Positions 10,656 through 23,002 are shown, numbered from the stretch's first letter. The stretch is 64,000 nt of DNA from Drosophila miranda (GCF_003369915.1 NW_022881603.1:8725249-8789248), one strand, 5' to 3'. Program-made: numbers and translations. The notes: generated by a model not told the origin, from the letters alone.

Positions 10656-13600
10656 TTCACCCCCCGTTGGAAGGCAAAGGCTTTCAACAGATCCATCCTG
10701 AAGGGGCAGAACCGCTATTTTTCCAACGGCCCTCTTGAAAAGGCCTTTTTGAGTGCGGATGACGGCTACTCTGATGGTTCCATCTTTTCCTGGGATGACG
10801 CTCTCAATGCGGCCAAGCGGCCACCTTAATGGTGGCAGCGTTTCCTCCTTGATCATGACGAGCGCTCCTAGCTTGATGTTTGGAGACGATGACCGCCACT
10901 TGCTCCGCTCCTGAAGAATCGAAAGATACGCCGTGCTCCATTTTCTCCAAAACGCCTGCTTCATTTGACACAGCCGCTGCCATCGACTAAGTAGGTTGAC
11001 CCGGAGATGCGCCACATCTGGCTCGTCGAATGCAGCTTTCGGGGCTCCATTGAGAAAGTGGTTTGGCGTGAGCACATCTAGATCATCGGGACTTTCTGTA
11101 ATTGCATAAAGCGGACGGGAATTTAACAAAGCAGAGATTTCACAAGCCATGGTCTGAATTTCATCAAGAGTAAAAATGTAGGTCCCGACGATGCGATGAA
11201 AATGATATTTAGCTGCTTTAACAGCCGCCTCCCACAAACCCCCAAAATGAGGTGAGCGAGGGGGGATGAATTTCCAGTCGATTCCACTAGAAACGCAGAG
11301 ATGTGACACAGCCGACGTATGAGGATCGCTGAGGAACATTTGCCGAAGCTCCAAAAGCTCATTTTTTGCTCCTACAAAATTTGTAGCGTTGTCTGACCAG
11401 ATGATTCGAGGTTTGGGACGTAGACTTATAAAACGCCTTAATGCTGCCAGAAAGGATTCTGTAGATAGATCCCGAACGACTTCCAAATGAGTTGCTTTGG
11501 TGCTAAAGCATACGAAGACAGCGATGTAACATTTGATAGGAGGCCTGCTTCTGACTTCCGACTTGTGATAAAAGGGTCCGCAAAAATCCACGCCCGTTGT
11601 GTGGAATGCTGGATTAGTCCTTACGCGATCCGCAGGCAAATTTCCCATGATATGTTCCCTCAGCACTGGCTTCAAACGAAAGCATCTAACACATTTGCGA
11701 ATGATTCCCGCAACATATTTGCGTCCACCAATAGGCCAGAATTTTTGCCGAAGCAGTCCGAGCAATCCTTGAGCTCCTGCGTGGAGAAACCTTTCGTGAA
11801 AGAAGATAATAATAGAGACAGTGACAGGATGTCCCTTAGGAAGCAGGATCGGGTGCTTCGCGTCGTAGTCCAATTCGGCATTTTGGAGGCGGCCTCCAAC
11901 ACGCAGCAATCCAAAGCTATCCAGAAATGGATTCAGTGAGGCCATCGTGCTTTTTGGGGGTAGGGCCTGTTTGCTGGAGAGGTCCCTTATCTCTTCCGAA
12001 AATTGTTGCTGCTGTATTGCCCTTATGAGCAAATGCGTACCATTTTTGATGTCGATTACGGTAAGTTGACCCTTCGACCGCGCTATGCCTTTGTCCTTGA
12101 GAATGTAGAATCGATATATGTAAGCAAAGACGCGCTGCATGGATCCGAATGAGTTTTGAAATTTGCAATCGTACGATACATCCCTTTCGTTTGAAACAAC
12201 CAATGCTGCATGACGACGTTCTGGTACATCGGTCGGCAATTGCAAGCCTGCAGGCCACTCTGAGCTCTCAAGACGCAAGAATGGTGGTCCAGAGATCCAA
12301 AGGCTGCTATCCACTAGTTCAGCGGGCGTGGCTCCACGTGATATGATGTCGGCAGGATTCAACTTTGTGGGCACGTGATGCCAAGTCATTCCAGCGGTGA
12401 GCTCCTGAATCCGCTGAACTCGATTAGAAACAAATATATTAAAATTCAATGGTTATTCTCGAATCCAGGCAAGGGCTATGGACGAATCCGACCAGCAATG
12501 TATTTGGCATGGAGCTGATAATCCCTTAACTATGGTGGACACTAGTTCGGCTAATACGAGGGCAGCGGACAGCTCAAGCTTGGGGATAGTCATACTTTTC
12601 AAGGGCGCGACTCTGGATTTAGAGCATAAGAGATGACTTTGCACAATGCCAAGAGCTTCCGAACGCATGTATACACAGGCGCCATATGCTGCTTGGCTCG
12701 CATCACAAAACGCGTGCATTTCTAATCTGGCTTGCTGCCGAAGCACGTAACGTGGAAACTTAAAGTTTTTAACCATCGACAACTGCGAAGTCAGCTCAAT
12801 CCAAGTCGTATGTAGATCCTGGGGCAGGCTTTCGTCCCAATTGAACTTTAGGCTTTCGTTCCATAGCGACTGCATAAATATTTTAGCTTTTGTGATGATG
12901 GGAGAGATGAGCCCTAGAGGATCGTAGAACCTAGCTAGTGTAGACAGGACCGAACGCTTCGATATTGGGCCTGCAGCGGTTCCGACGTGAGCGAAGCTAA
13001 ACAGAAGATTGTCCGTGGTGGGATCCCAAACTAGACCAAGCGCCTTGGTTACTTCAGTCCCGTCATGAAAGGTAAGGAACTTTTCGCGATCCGCCTCCGA
13101 TACGCCTTCCAAAGCAGCGGGTTCATTGGAACACCATTTACGTATGGGAAAACATCCTTTCGAAAGTAGCTCCTTTACCTGCTGACGAATCTTGATGACA
13201 GAATCAATGCTGTCCCCTCCAGATATGAGATCATCGACATAGAAATCTCTTCGAACAACATCAGCGCCAAGCGGAAAACGCAACTCTTCATCATTTGCCA
13301 ATTGATGCATAGCACGAATTGCTAAGAAAGCGGCAGGTTTGGTTCCGTAAGTAACAGTCTCCAACTTGAACACCTGAATCTCCTCCTTCGGGTCATTGCG
13401 CCATAGGATGCACTGCACGTGCGTATCGGGATGGGAAACGCGTACACAGCGGTACATTTTGCAGATATCGCCACACAAGGCGACTTTAAAAAAGCGGAAA
13501 CGAAGCAGAGTTATCAGAATTTTAGGTTGGATGGTGGGTCCAGCCATTAGCGCATCATTCAGTGATACTCCAGACGCTGTTTTGGCAGATCCATCGAACA

Positions 13601-15047
13601 CTACGCGTAATTTGGTGGTTGTACTATCCTGCTTGTGGACGCAATGGTGAGGCAAGAAGTACTGCGGGAGGTCTGACTGCCGCGAAGCTGGCGACATGTG
13701 TCCTAACTCACGATACTCCTGGAGAAACTCCATATATTTTGCCTTAAGCTGTGCATTTTTTGCTAGCTTCCTCTCCAAATTGAGAAATCTACGTAGCGGC
13801 TGCTGATACGATTCTCCCAATTCCTCTAGACTGAATTTGGTTGGCAAACGCACGGAGTAAGCTCCGGACTCTAGGCGAATGCAGTTGGTGACGAAATGCT
13901 GTTCGCAATGAACATCTTCCTCCGAAATTGATGAGGGCAAATAATCTCCATCGACTTCCCAAAACCGCCTTACAATATCGCACAAATTAGTCTCGCAAGC
14001 GGAGATGACAGGGGGATCTTCAACGGCTGCTAGCGCCGCACGGGCTTTCTCAGAGTTTTTAATACTTCCTGACACTATCCAGCCAAGTTTCGTCTTCTGC
14101 AATGTTGGCAATTGGTCTGACAGTCGAATCTGTCCAACGCACATTAATTCGAAAAACAAACCAGCACCTATCAACAGATCGACACGCTGGGGCTTGGCGA
14201 AATTAGGATCAGCCAGTTTTAGATTATTTGGCATTGGCCAATCCTTTGCGTCTAGGCCGAAGTTAGGCTGCATTCCTGTGATTGAGGCAGTGATAATTGC
14301 AGAGAGGAAACCGCGATAGCTTTCGTCTTGAGATTGCAGGACGATGTCCACAGCCTTGCTGGATGGTAGAATTGACTCTCCAATACCGGCGATTTTAACG
14401 TGAGACGGGTGAGGATCTAACTGCAGCTGATTGGCGAGTCTCGATGTTATAAAGTTAACCTGAGAAGCGGAATCTAAAATGGCACGACATGGAATAAGCG
14501 ATCCAAAACGGCCCCTGACATATACGATTGCAGTAGCTAGCAGCACGTTTTGGCTAGGCAGAGATTTTTGACTCGAGGGGGGAGGGCTAATATATTTGCT
14601 TGCTACTAGGGCACTTGCAGGATCATGCTGGGTCGATTCCGTGCTCGGCGACGGCAACTCAGCGTCAGCGCCCGACTGCATGTGGAGCAGTGTGTGATGC
14701 TTGGCTTGGCAATTTCTACATGCCCCTGACTTGCAGCGTTGCAATGAATGGCCTTTGTTGAGGCAGTTTAGACATAAATGGCGCTTCTTCACCTCCTTGT
14801 ATCGAGAAAAAACAGGGAGATCTATAAATGCCTGGCATCGGGATATGTAGTGATCGGAGGATTTGCAATACTTGCATGTTGAGCTATTATGATCGTTAAT
14901 GGAGGTGATTAGGCTGCTAGGTTTACTTTCTCCCACCTGCTGGCTAGGAATTGTTACCATAGCCGATCCCAAATTTTCCAGCATCCGACATCTTGCTTCC
15001 AAGAATGAGGCCATGCTTGACCACCGAGGCAATCCTGACGTCGGCAA
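10629..15047 (-). pseudogene. BEL/Pao pol, array copy 2 (one internal nonsense codon)
   Basis: This is the better preserved pol of the array. From 15047 down to 12453 a single 864-residue frame covers the zinc knuckles, the aspartic protease (ILDSASQ), reverse transcriptase with FYVDD, and RNase H. A TAA at 12450-12452 (TCA in the plus-strand element at the window start) separates it from the 606-residue integrase frame at 12449-10629. A TAG near 15060 separates it from gag. Both are shared with copy 1. The lysine codon and the T run that are damaged in copy 1 are intact here. Confidence 0.92.
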
Positions 15048-15062
15048 GTTCTCTTCCCATTT

Positions 15063-15908
15063 CTACTTGGTCTTGTGGTCCAATTTCGTGCCTATGATGA
15101 AGATCAGCAACCCATCGGAAATCTCCTGCGGGGTCGCCAAGGTCTGAAGTGCACGCAAGTGCGAATTGATTTTATCGCTGAGCGCGCGCAAGCCGATAGC
15201 AGAGCCCTTCTCCACCCCTTGCAGCCCGAAAATAGCCTTGACGTGTGCCTGAAAATGTAACAGTTTATTATCGAATCGCAACATTAGTAAATTCAACGCC
15301 TTGTCGTAATTCTCCTCAGAAAGTTCCAAGGAACGAATCGTATCCAGCGCAGCACCATCTAGACATCCACGAAGATATTGGAATTTTTCGATGATTGGTA
15401 TACGATGGTCTTTGTGCACCATTGTCGAAAACATCGCGTGGAATTCTGGCCAATCCATGTAGCTCCCACCGAATCGCGGAAGCTGCAACTCGGGCATTCG
15501 AGAACGGCCTATACTATTATAGGCGAACAACGACGAATTCCCCTCGAGAGCATGCCGAGCCGTTGAATTGGCAACATTTACCGTGCGAGCAGCCATCAAC
15601 TCCCGCGACAGCCTGGACCTAACCTTGACATAAACATTCGAAAAGTCCAGCCGGGCATCATGGGCTAACTGCAGGAAATCCAGCCTTTCAAGGCTCGTTT
15701 GAGCGGCATCGAAATCCGCATTCATTCGCTCGATCTGCTCTAAGCGAGCTTGAAGTTCTGCCTCATCTAACTCGGCAAGCTCTTCGTTGGTGAGAAAGCG
15801 ATCCATGGCCTTTAGTTGGCGCGCGATGGACTCGGCCTTGTGCTTGTAGAAATCTACATCACTCGGCATTGCTGCGTTCGCGACATTGGTAGGCTCAGGT
15901 GCTGCCAT
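15063..15908 (-). CDS. BEL/Pao gag (DUF1759-type), array copy 2
   Basis: The 281-residue capsid-type protein starts MAAPEPTNVANAAMPSD and carries the same DUF1759 landmarks as copy 1. It ends at the same TAG that separates gag from pol in copy 1. The leader upstream (15909-16282) contains the primer site at 16258-16275, eight bases from the LTR at 16283. Confidence 0.88.
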   Translation of the reverse strand: MAAPEPTNVANAAMPSDVDFYKHKAESIARQLKAMDRFLTNEELAELDEAELQARLEQIERMNADFDAAQTSLERLDFLQLAHDARLDFSNVYVKVRSRLSRELMAARTVNVANSTARHALEGNSSLFAYNSIGRSRMPELQLPRFGGSYMDWPEFHAMFSTMVHKDHRIPIIEKFQYLRGCLDGAALDTIRSLELSEENYDKALNLLMLRFDNKLLHFQAHVKAIFGLQGVEKGSAIGLRALSDKINSHLRALQTLATPQEISDGLLIFIIGTKLDHKTK

Positions 15909-16282
15909 GTTGAGGTTTTAAAAGAGTCACTCAGCACGACCGAAAAAGACACCCTGTATACGTATAAACGTGGGAACCGAAAGCAAAGGGATTACAGCTA
16001 ATGCGTTTAGCTGTGCGGCTGTGCGAGCTGTCCGATTCCGCTTTGTACTCCGCTTGTGTGTATTAGTGAGTTCGCTGCACTGCCTACCGCACTGCACTGA
16101 CCGAATTGTCGCGACAGAGAAATTAATAGCCAGCAATGCGGGTATGTAGGTGTATGTAAGTGTGTTTTAGCACCGAATTGAGCTTAACCGCCGAAAATTT
16201 GCTAGGGCTAACGAATGTCGATCGCGAATGATTATTAATTGACACTGCAACTCAGAGATCACGTCGGGGTCACCAAGTTTTA

Positions 16283-16654
16283 TGTGGAGATAATGTTTTT
16301 TATCCCCAATCGGCCGACTAATTATTCCGAATTAAATAAAACTCGGCGCAGAAATAAAATTTCGATATGTTCTTTAATGTGTGACATCCAAATTGCAAGT
16401 GTGGCTTGCCTGCCCTTTACATTGCCGCTCCGATCGCTAAGCGCAGCTTCGCTCGGCCGACGTCGGTAGGCAGACGCAAAGCGGAGATAGCGAAGAGCGA
16501 GCTGGCAGAGAGCGTTTAGCAGGGCAAGCAAGCGCAGAGCTTTAACAAACAAATGAGTGACATAGACATAAGTAACAAACAAAATAAGCGGCTGAGGGCC
16601 AAGAATTAGGTGCTATTTGGCAAGCAGCTAATCGGCTGGGTTCTGCTCCGAACA
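16283..16654 (-). repeat. BEL array LTR 3 (5' LTR in element orientation)
   Basis: This 372-bp LTR is followed directly by the right CCCTG duplication at 16655-16659. It has private substitutions, for example ATTCCGAATT for ATTTCGAATT and GTGTGACATC for GCGTGACATC. This argues for independent change after the array formed. Confidence 0.92.
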
Positions 16655-17103
16655 CCCTGTTTCAGCAGTAGATCGGATAGATCAAACTGGTTTATAGCAA
16701 TTCTGGCATTATTCGCACTCATTTTGTCGATACAAACAATGTATGGGCCTTTATGCCCCTCATAATACTTGTTAACGATGATTTTGCGGTTACTTCCGTT
16801 TTTCGTACTCACGGAAGCCACACAAACCGCGTCAGTCTTCTCACTCTCTTTCGTCGTAGAAATGTTTGATGTCATGCTTGTTGTCGTGTTCGTGGACATG
16901 TTTGTCGACACGTTCGTCGACAAGTTTGGTTTCTTGCACAGCAGTTTAGAAGCCAAAAGTTGCGGAGCCGTTTTTGCCGCCATCTTTACTCCTACCCGCA
17001 TGGCGGATTTAGCTTCTCCTTCCCTTTTTTTCAGCGTTTCCATGCGAATTTTAACTCCCGTCGCCTTCTCCGTGGCCATCCTTGTCTTTCCTATGCTTGC
17101 CAT
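16655..17103 (-). pseudogene. LINE ORF1, N-terminal part (cut by the BEL array)
   Basis: The minus strand encodes MASIGKTRMATEKATGVK, a lysine-rich N-terminus. A Ser/Thr/Asn-rich stretch with STN repeats follows, then KGPYIVCIDKM and NQFDLSDLLLKQG. The last residues join in frame to ISDIEEVARMGYG at 4285 once the array and one target duplication are removed (codons for KQGISDIEE). The right target duplication CCCTG is 16655-16659. The upstream LINE boundary is not clear. Confidence 0.82.
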
Positions 17104-17592
17104 GCTTCTCAGGGTCCAGACGGAGTTCCAAGAGCCGTTTTAAGAGTTATTCCGGAACGCCATGCAGTAAATTCCAGGTTTTTCGACTTAATTGATGAAG
17201 CTTTGGGAATTTCTTCTCGCCGTCTTCGTAGGCGTGTGAGGCACCCCCAGAAGCTTCGGAAAATGTCAGTGTTGAACAACGTTTTTTGATACCCATTTTT
17301 TGTTAATTTTTTTAAATTCACAAGCGAATAGGTTGGAAAGAGGAATCAGATTAACGATGCGATATGTATCGATATATATGTAACATCCCTAGCATCAGTC
17401 TAAAATGCACTAATATTACCGCACGCGTAGCGTTCTTTTTGAAATTAACAAGCGAATGGGGGTGAAAAAGAAGAATGAGCAACAACGCTACGCTTGTTTG
17501 TGTTCCATCGCACACTCACGAAAATTTTACAAATTGTACAGTATAAAGTAATCGAGCAGTATTTAGTTAGTAAAAGCAAAACAAATCACGAA
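17104..17592. other. Intergenic / LINE 5' region and Cap-G upstream region
   Basis: The first part (17104 to about 17290) is probably LINE 5' sequence, although no boundary or duplication is visible. The rest is AT-rich and holds the DRE-like site listed separately. I see no TATA box at a usual distance and no other gene. Confidence 0.4.
17367..17374. promoter_or_regulatory. DRE motif TATCGATA (DREF binding site) upstream of Cap-G
   Basis: The palindromic octamer TATCGATA lies about 220 bp before the Cap-G start codon. DREs bind the factor DREF and are typical of promoters of Drosophila replication and proliferation genes, which suits a condensin subunit. The exact match is seen; its function here is inferred. 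Confidence 0.6.
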
Positions 17593-20500
17593 ATGCCCAA
17601 ACCAAAGGCAAAAGCGAAGCTAAAATCCAAAGCGGCGGCAGCAGCCGCATCAAAAAGGGAGGCGACCAAGAACAACAATGCCGTTTCGGCCGAAAAGGAA
17701 AACCAAATGGAGATCAGTGATCCGACCTCCGTTCCCATCCGGGAACAATGCAGAGGATTCGCGGAATCCATGTACACAATAATGCGTCACGCGGAATTTA
17801 AGGAGTCAGCAAGGAGCTGCAGCAACTGTACTCGAGGGTAAGGAACAGCGTCACTGGGACCCGCTGGCTAGCCAGCTGGCTCAGCCGATTAGAACTCGTC
17901 CAATCCAACTATGAATTGTCAATTGCCTTGCAGATGGGCCACCAAGAGTTTCTGAACACATTCATCAATGTGCTGAAGACTGTACTCGAGGCGGAGGAGA
18001 GCAACGAGAACGGTAACAAGGCCCTGTTCTTTTGCGCGAAATTCGTGACCAGCTTCGAGTCGGAGAAGACGCACCCCATGATGACTGAAACATTCCACTG
18101 GCTGTTGACTGTAAGGGTCTACTGTACTTTACCATTGAGATTCAATTGAATGCTTTTGTTTGTTTGTTTTTCCCAGACATATTCCAGCAGTCCGCACGTT
18201 CGCTATCGGATTTGCTACTTTGTGAATCTGATACTTGAGACACTGGGACCCAATGCGGCACTCGACGACACGCAGTGCGACGAGATTCTCGAGACTATGC
18301 TGGAGCGCGTGAAGGACGTGTCGGCCGGTGTGCGCAAGCAAGCAGTCCTGGCCATGCAGCGTTTCCAGATTCCGGACAATCCCGTCGATCCAGTTGTCTG
18401 CGCCTATCAGTTCCATCTGTCTGCGGATCCCTTGTCCAGCGTGCGCCAGTGCATTATCACCTGCATGGGCCGCAACTACATCACGGTGCCCTACATACTG
18501 CAGCGTCTGTGGGACGTGGACGAGAAGGTGCGCCGCCATACGTACGTCAACATGTGCAACTATCCAGTGCGCGCCTACAGGGTGGCGCAGCGCCTGACCC
18601 TCCTGGAGCAAGGTCTGAACGACAGCTCGGCCAACGTTAAAAAGACGGTGGTAAACATCATGCTTAAGGCCTTGATCGACTCCTACCAACAGAACTATGT
18701 GGCTCTGATAGCGGCCCTCAAGCTGGACTCCAGCGAGGAAGAGCTGGTTCGTTTCCGGAGCGTGACCAAGCAAATGTTGCGTGAAATCTTTGAGCAGACC
18801 GACAATCAGCAACTGATGGCACAACTGCCCCTCGGTGACGACTGTGAGCTGCATCGATGTGTACCGCTGGAATGTCTCAACGTGGAGCTGTTGCTCTATT
18901 GGCAGTGCCTCGGCGACTATCTGGAGAGCACGCAGGCGGACGAAAGCGACCAGGTGCTGCCCGAACTAAGTGTCTTCTGCACCTATGTGAACAAGTGAGT
19001 TGAATGAGACCCAAACGAAATCCAAACAGTAAGTGATTGCTATCCATTGTAGGTTCTGTGAGAGCCAGAAACCGGACATGGACAAGTTCGCCCAGATAGA
19101 GTTCCAGAACATGCTGCTTTCGCTGGTGGAAATCCTGGACTCGTACGACCTGGGCGACGAGATTGGGCGTAGCAATATGAAGACGTTGATCAAAAATCTA
19201 TTGAAGGACTGTCTGCTCGACCACAAGATCGTCCGCGTGCTCGTGCGTTGCATGGAGAAGCTGATCACCGACCTCAATGACCGGATGCAGTTCTTCATTG
19301 AGATCATCTACGAGACGTGTGACCTTAATACCAAGCAGAATGAGCTAGTGCACGATCGCAATCTGATCAGTACGTTGCTGGACGACTTGGACACGCCCTC
19401 GAAGATGAAGATATCCTCGTTGAAGGTGAAGATCTTAGAGCTGGAGGAACAGGAGGATAACTTTGGGCGCCAGAAGGAGTATATACAGGCTCAGTCCGTG
19501 AATAAGGAGAAGATGGCTGTCACAGAGGAGTACACGGAGCTGATCAAACCGCTGCTGGTGAAGCACGGCTTTCTGGACATGCCCGCCCGTCCGAAGCTCT
19601 CCAACCAGGAGCGTGTCCTGAAAGGCCTGTTCACCTCATACTATATGGTGGCCTCTCCGCATGTCCAGAAGCTCACTCCCAGCATATGTAAGCTGTACAA
19701 GGACTTCATTTGCCGCCATCTCCACTCCTCGGATGTGGACGTCTTCGAATGGGCCATCAAATGCGGCAACGCCTACAGTATGTTCTATGAGGCATACACC
19801 GAGACGGTGTTCCGGGTTGTATACCATCAGTTCTACAATAGCAAGGAGGTCCGTCTGTGCGAGACCTCTGTCAGCTGTCTTCTCGAGCTGATGGATCACT
19901 ATGGCATCGACTATGTCGACAAGTTGAGCCGGAAGATAGGTGCTAGGGGTGGCTGTTGTGGTGGGGGTGGGGGGCTGGGGTCTAAGACGTCCAATCGCCG
20001 CCAGCTCTATACCGTGCAGGATACATACGACGGGGAGGAGGATGGCGATCAGACAGTGCAGAACAGCGAGCATAGCGTCGACATCATTATGGCGATGGGC
20101 CGCAATATGGAAATGGTGGTCGACAAGGGCGTGAGCCTGGCCATAGTGCGAGGCCTTTGTCGCTTGGTCCTGCGCGGTCACATCGACGATCGGCCCGAGG
20201 TGCTCGAGCAGCTGCTCAAACGCTACTTCAATCCCAACGCAGAGCCAATCATCAGCCAGGTCCTGGGCATGTTCTTTGAGAACCTTGTCCGCCTCAAGAA
20301 GCAGGCGCTTCTGCAGACCTGCCTTCTGCCCACTCTGTGGACCGTCATGAACTGCAGCTTCGACGCGCCGCTGAACGCCGTTCGGCCCGATTACATGGTC
20401 AAGTTCTTCATAGATTTGACGATTCAGGAAGCCAGCTCCCCGAAGAGCAACATACACAACAGGATCGCTCTGAGCTTCCTGCACTACATACAGAACTATT

Positions 20501-22336
20501 TCACCGAGCGCAGGGAAATGTGTCGCCTGCTGGCCAAAGAGCTCACCAACCTCACTATTAACGTGCTCAACGGACATGAAGTCAAGACTGAAATGTTGGA
20601 GATGGCAGACAAACTGATCACGGTGAGAACATTTTCTGAATATCCATTGCGGAAGCGCTGTATCATTCGTTTGGTTCGGTTTTCAGAGCGAACTAGAGCC
20701 GCGTGTGGTCAAGAACATTAAAGTCTTTAAGACGATGCTCGACGGTAGCTTTAATCCACCATCACGTGAGGCGCGCGACGATCTGGAAAGCGACGAGGAG
20801 TGCGACACTGCGACTGTGGCATCTGAAAATGAAGTGCAGTCAGAGCAGGTGTCAGTCACAAATCCTGAAAAATCTGCGACCGAACAAACCCTGACAAACG
20901 CATCTGATCCACAGGCTGAAGCATCGGCTATAGCACCAACTGCAACGCAAGTTTCAGAGCCTATCTTAACCTTTTTCGGCACTGAGAATCGAGTAGGACA
21001 ACGTTTCCTGCGTCGCTCTCTATATAACTCGAGATGCTCCAGTGATAGTGCCACATCCGGGGAAACAGTGGAAACGGAGGCGGCCGAAACATCCAGAAGA
21101 AATCTCCGTCGGCCGCAGATGAAGCGCCGTCTAGAGCTGGCATTGGCGAGGGCTTCCACGACCCCGGAGAAGCAGCCGCAAGAGCAGGACGTTCATGAGA
21201 GTTCAGACGAATTTGATAGAAATGAATCTCAACAAAGTCCTGCCCGGACAGACAAGGTATGTGTTAAACGGCCCAGGCCCTTTCTGGCAATTGAACATCT
21301 GGGAATAGAAAATACATAATTCGATTTCTCTCCTTATAGTTGGACACATCCGAGGTAATTGAGGCCTCGCCCACCCCCGAATCACCCAAAAACGCGACTG
21401 CACGCAATGGCAGCCACCTGCGCCTGCGCTCGTTGCGCACCAGATCCGCTGCCGTAATAGCATCCACCTCAACATCCTTCACTGCCCCCACAGCTAGCAA
21501 AGTGAGTAACTCGCGCCTGCGCCTGCAGCTCTAGGCACTGAAGCAGGGAGATACGCACCGCAAGTCAGAGAGACAATCAATGAGGTTACTCTTTACGAGA
21601 GTACAAAATTTTTAATTTAAGCCGAAAACTGCAATCTATCAACAATGTTTATAAAACTGAAACCCAAACATGTTGTTTCCTTTAAATGCCGAAAGCTTTT
21701 TTTTTGTATCATTACAGCATTGTCTATAGACTGAAGAACCCCCACCTGTTCGAAGGTAGATCCTTTGAGCATCTCATATCGTCCTCTAATATCTGATAGA
21801 ACTAGTCAATTAGTATAATAATCCTATTTAACAATAGGTTCGACTGGCATTTTAATTTCGCTTAAGTTTGTTACAATTTTTTTGGTATTTTTTTTCCTTT
21901 CGTTTTGTTTTCAAGGTTCGCAAGGTCCTGCATCTTGAGACTTCGCTGCGTAATGGACGCAAGCGCGTCATAAGACGGACGCCTTCAGATCAAAGGAAAT
22001 CCAGCCAGCGTTCCAGCAATTCGTTGGAGTCGCCCTCGAGAAAACAGCACCGCGTCGATGAAAAGACGCCGAGGAGAGAGCTGGTGTCGCAGAACAAGAG
22101 AAAGAGAATTGAGTTCCAGTGGCAGTGATAGCCAGACCTCCAGAAACGCAGTCAGAGGCAGAGTCCGTATCGGAATCGAAACCATCGACCTCTAGGCAAT
22201 CATCGACGAGTTACTTGACTAAAACTCTGTCCTCAAGGGTGACAACACGCCGTGCGGCACAAAAGGAGAGGATTAGCAGCATGTGCATGACACGCAAAAG
22301 AATGTCCCTCGAAATGAATCTGAGCGGTGGAGCGTA
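17593..22336 (+). CDS. Cap-G: Condensin complex subunit 3 (Cap-G), seven exons, frame-disrupted
   Basis: Cap-G is the HEAT-repeat G subunit of condensin, which binds DNA with the H kleisin and compacts mitotic chromosomes. Exons read 17593-17837, 17934-18110, 18177-18994, 19053-20622, 20687-21256, 21340-21501 and 21916 to about 22336, with GT-AG borders and matching phases from exon 2 on. Landmarks are FAAKFVTSFE-like FCAKFVTSFESEKT, DVSAGVRKQAVLAMQRFQ, WDVDEKVRRHTYVNM and, near the C-terminus of the conserved part, CRLVLRGHIDDRPEVLEQLL. The tail is acidic, then basic. Exon 1 is 245 nt and ends in phase 2 while exon 2 needs phase 0. The frame that suits exon 2 (SKELQQLYSR) starts only after an apparent shift near 17808. 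Exon 7 also switches frame near 22115. A glycine/cysteine-rich insert sits at about 19940-19980. Whether a functional protein is made is doubtful. Confidence 0.85.
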
Positions 22337-22661
22337 GTTCAGCCTGCCACTGAAGGCAGCGTCACTCGCAGCAGCAGCAGGCGGAAATAGCTAATCCAAG
22401 AATCATTTGCATTCTGTGCTTTTCGTTTCCGTTTCCGGAATGGATTCGAGTTTTATGTGCATTGGTTTTGTGTATAATATGTGTAAATTAGATAGAAATA
22501 TTAACGAATCGTTGAGTAATTTAACCCAGATTTAGATTAACATTTTCCAAGCGAGCATGCAAGGGAACACAGAAGCTTGGAATCTTACAGCGTCATTATA
22601 TCAACGCTCACGCAGTTCAGTCTCGAAAGGGGCGTCCACTGTAACCATTGTTAAATGTAAG

Positions 22662-22667
22662 AATAAA
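22662..22667 (+). terminator. Polyadenylation signal AATAAA of Cap-G
   Basis: AATAAA lies about 325 bp after the last coding frame of Cap-G and is the first exact signal in a good position. The gap to the convergent Ack-like stop codon is only about 340 bp. Confidence 0.55.
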
Positions 22668-23002
22668 GTTGTCTTTATAAAAAAGATTATAATTTACTGA
22701 ATATATCCATAAAGAGGTGTGTATATTTATATAAATTTATATTGACGTGGGTCATGTTGATCTTCACGCAGGCTGCGCATGGATAAATAAGTACATGCTG
22801 AGATTCGATCGATACCTTTCGAAGCAGTAAAATAATGAAGGAGATGTTGTATCGATTGCGAGCAATGGTTGAGTTAGGATAGATCGTTCTTAACGCTACA
22901 AATGCTTAAAATACGAGTTGAATTGACGACAAGGATTACGAGATCAAGGCCACGGCGATCGTTTGGAACAGGAAAGGACAGTAAAGGCTGGATGGGATGC
23001 GT
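22668..23002. other. Spacer between convergent 3' ends of Cap-G and Ack-like
   Basis: This AT-rich, non-coding spacer holds the Ack-like 3' UTR on the minus strand. I see no repeat or further gene. Confidence 0.5.

Larger units (their letters stand above)
4286..16654 (-). mobile_element. Tandem BEL/Pao array: LTR-body-LTR-body-LTR
   Basis: Two nearly identical BEL/Pao bodies on the minus strand share three 372-bp LTRs (4286-4657, 10284-10655, 16283-16654). The array is flanked by the 5-bp duplication CCCTG and sits inside LINE ORF1. Each body reads, in minus-strand order, tRNA primer site, gag, protease, reverse transcriptase, RNase H and integrase. Both bodies share two nonsense codons: a TAG between gag and pol, and a TAA just after the RNase H motif WIRE. 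Shared lesions suggest that one body was copied from the other or that both came from one mutated source. Unequal recombination between LTRs of sister chromatids would give this arrangement, but assembly duplication cannot be excluded from sequence alone. Confidence 0.92.

Noticed and set aside
18129..18854. 241-codon frame antisense to Cap-G
   Set aside because: It mirrors the strongly conserved HEAT-repeat exon of Cap-G, which explains the open frame.
19940..19990. Poly-glycine stretch in Cap-G as an insertion artefact
   Set aside because: The frame is kept on both sides and a variable low-complexity linker is plausible at this point, so I do not count it as a lesion.
19636..20577. 313-codon frame antisense to Cap-G exon 4
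   Set aside because: Same reason: a shadow of biased codon use in a conserved exon.
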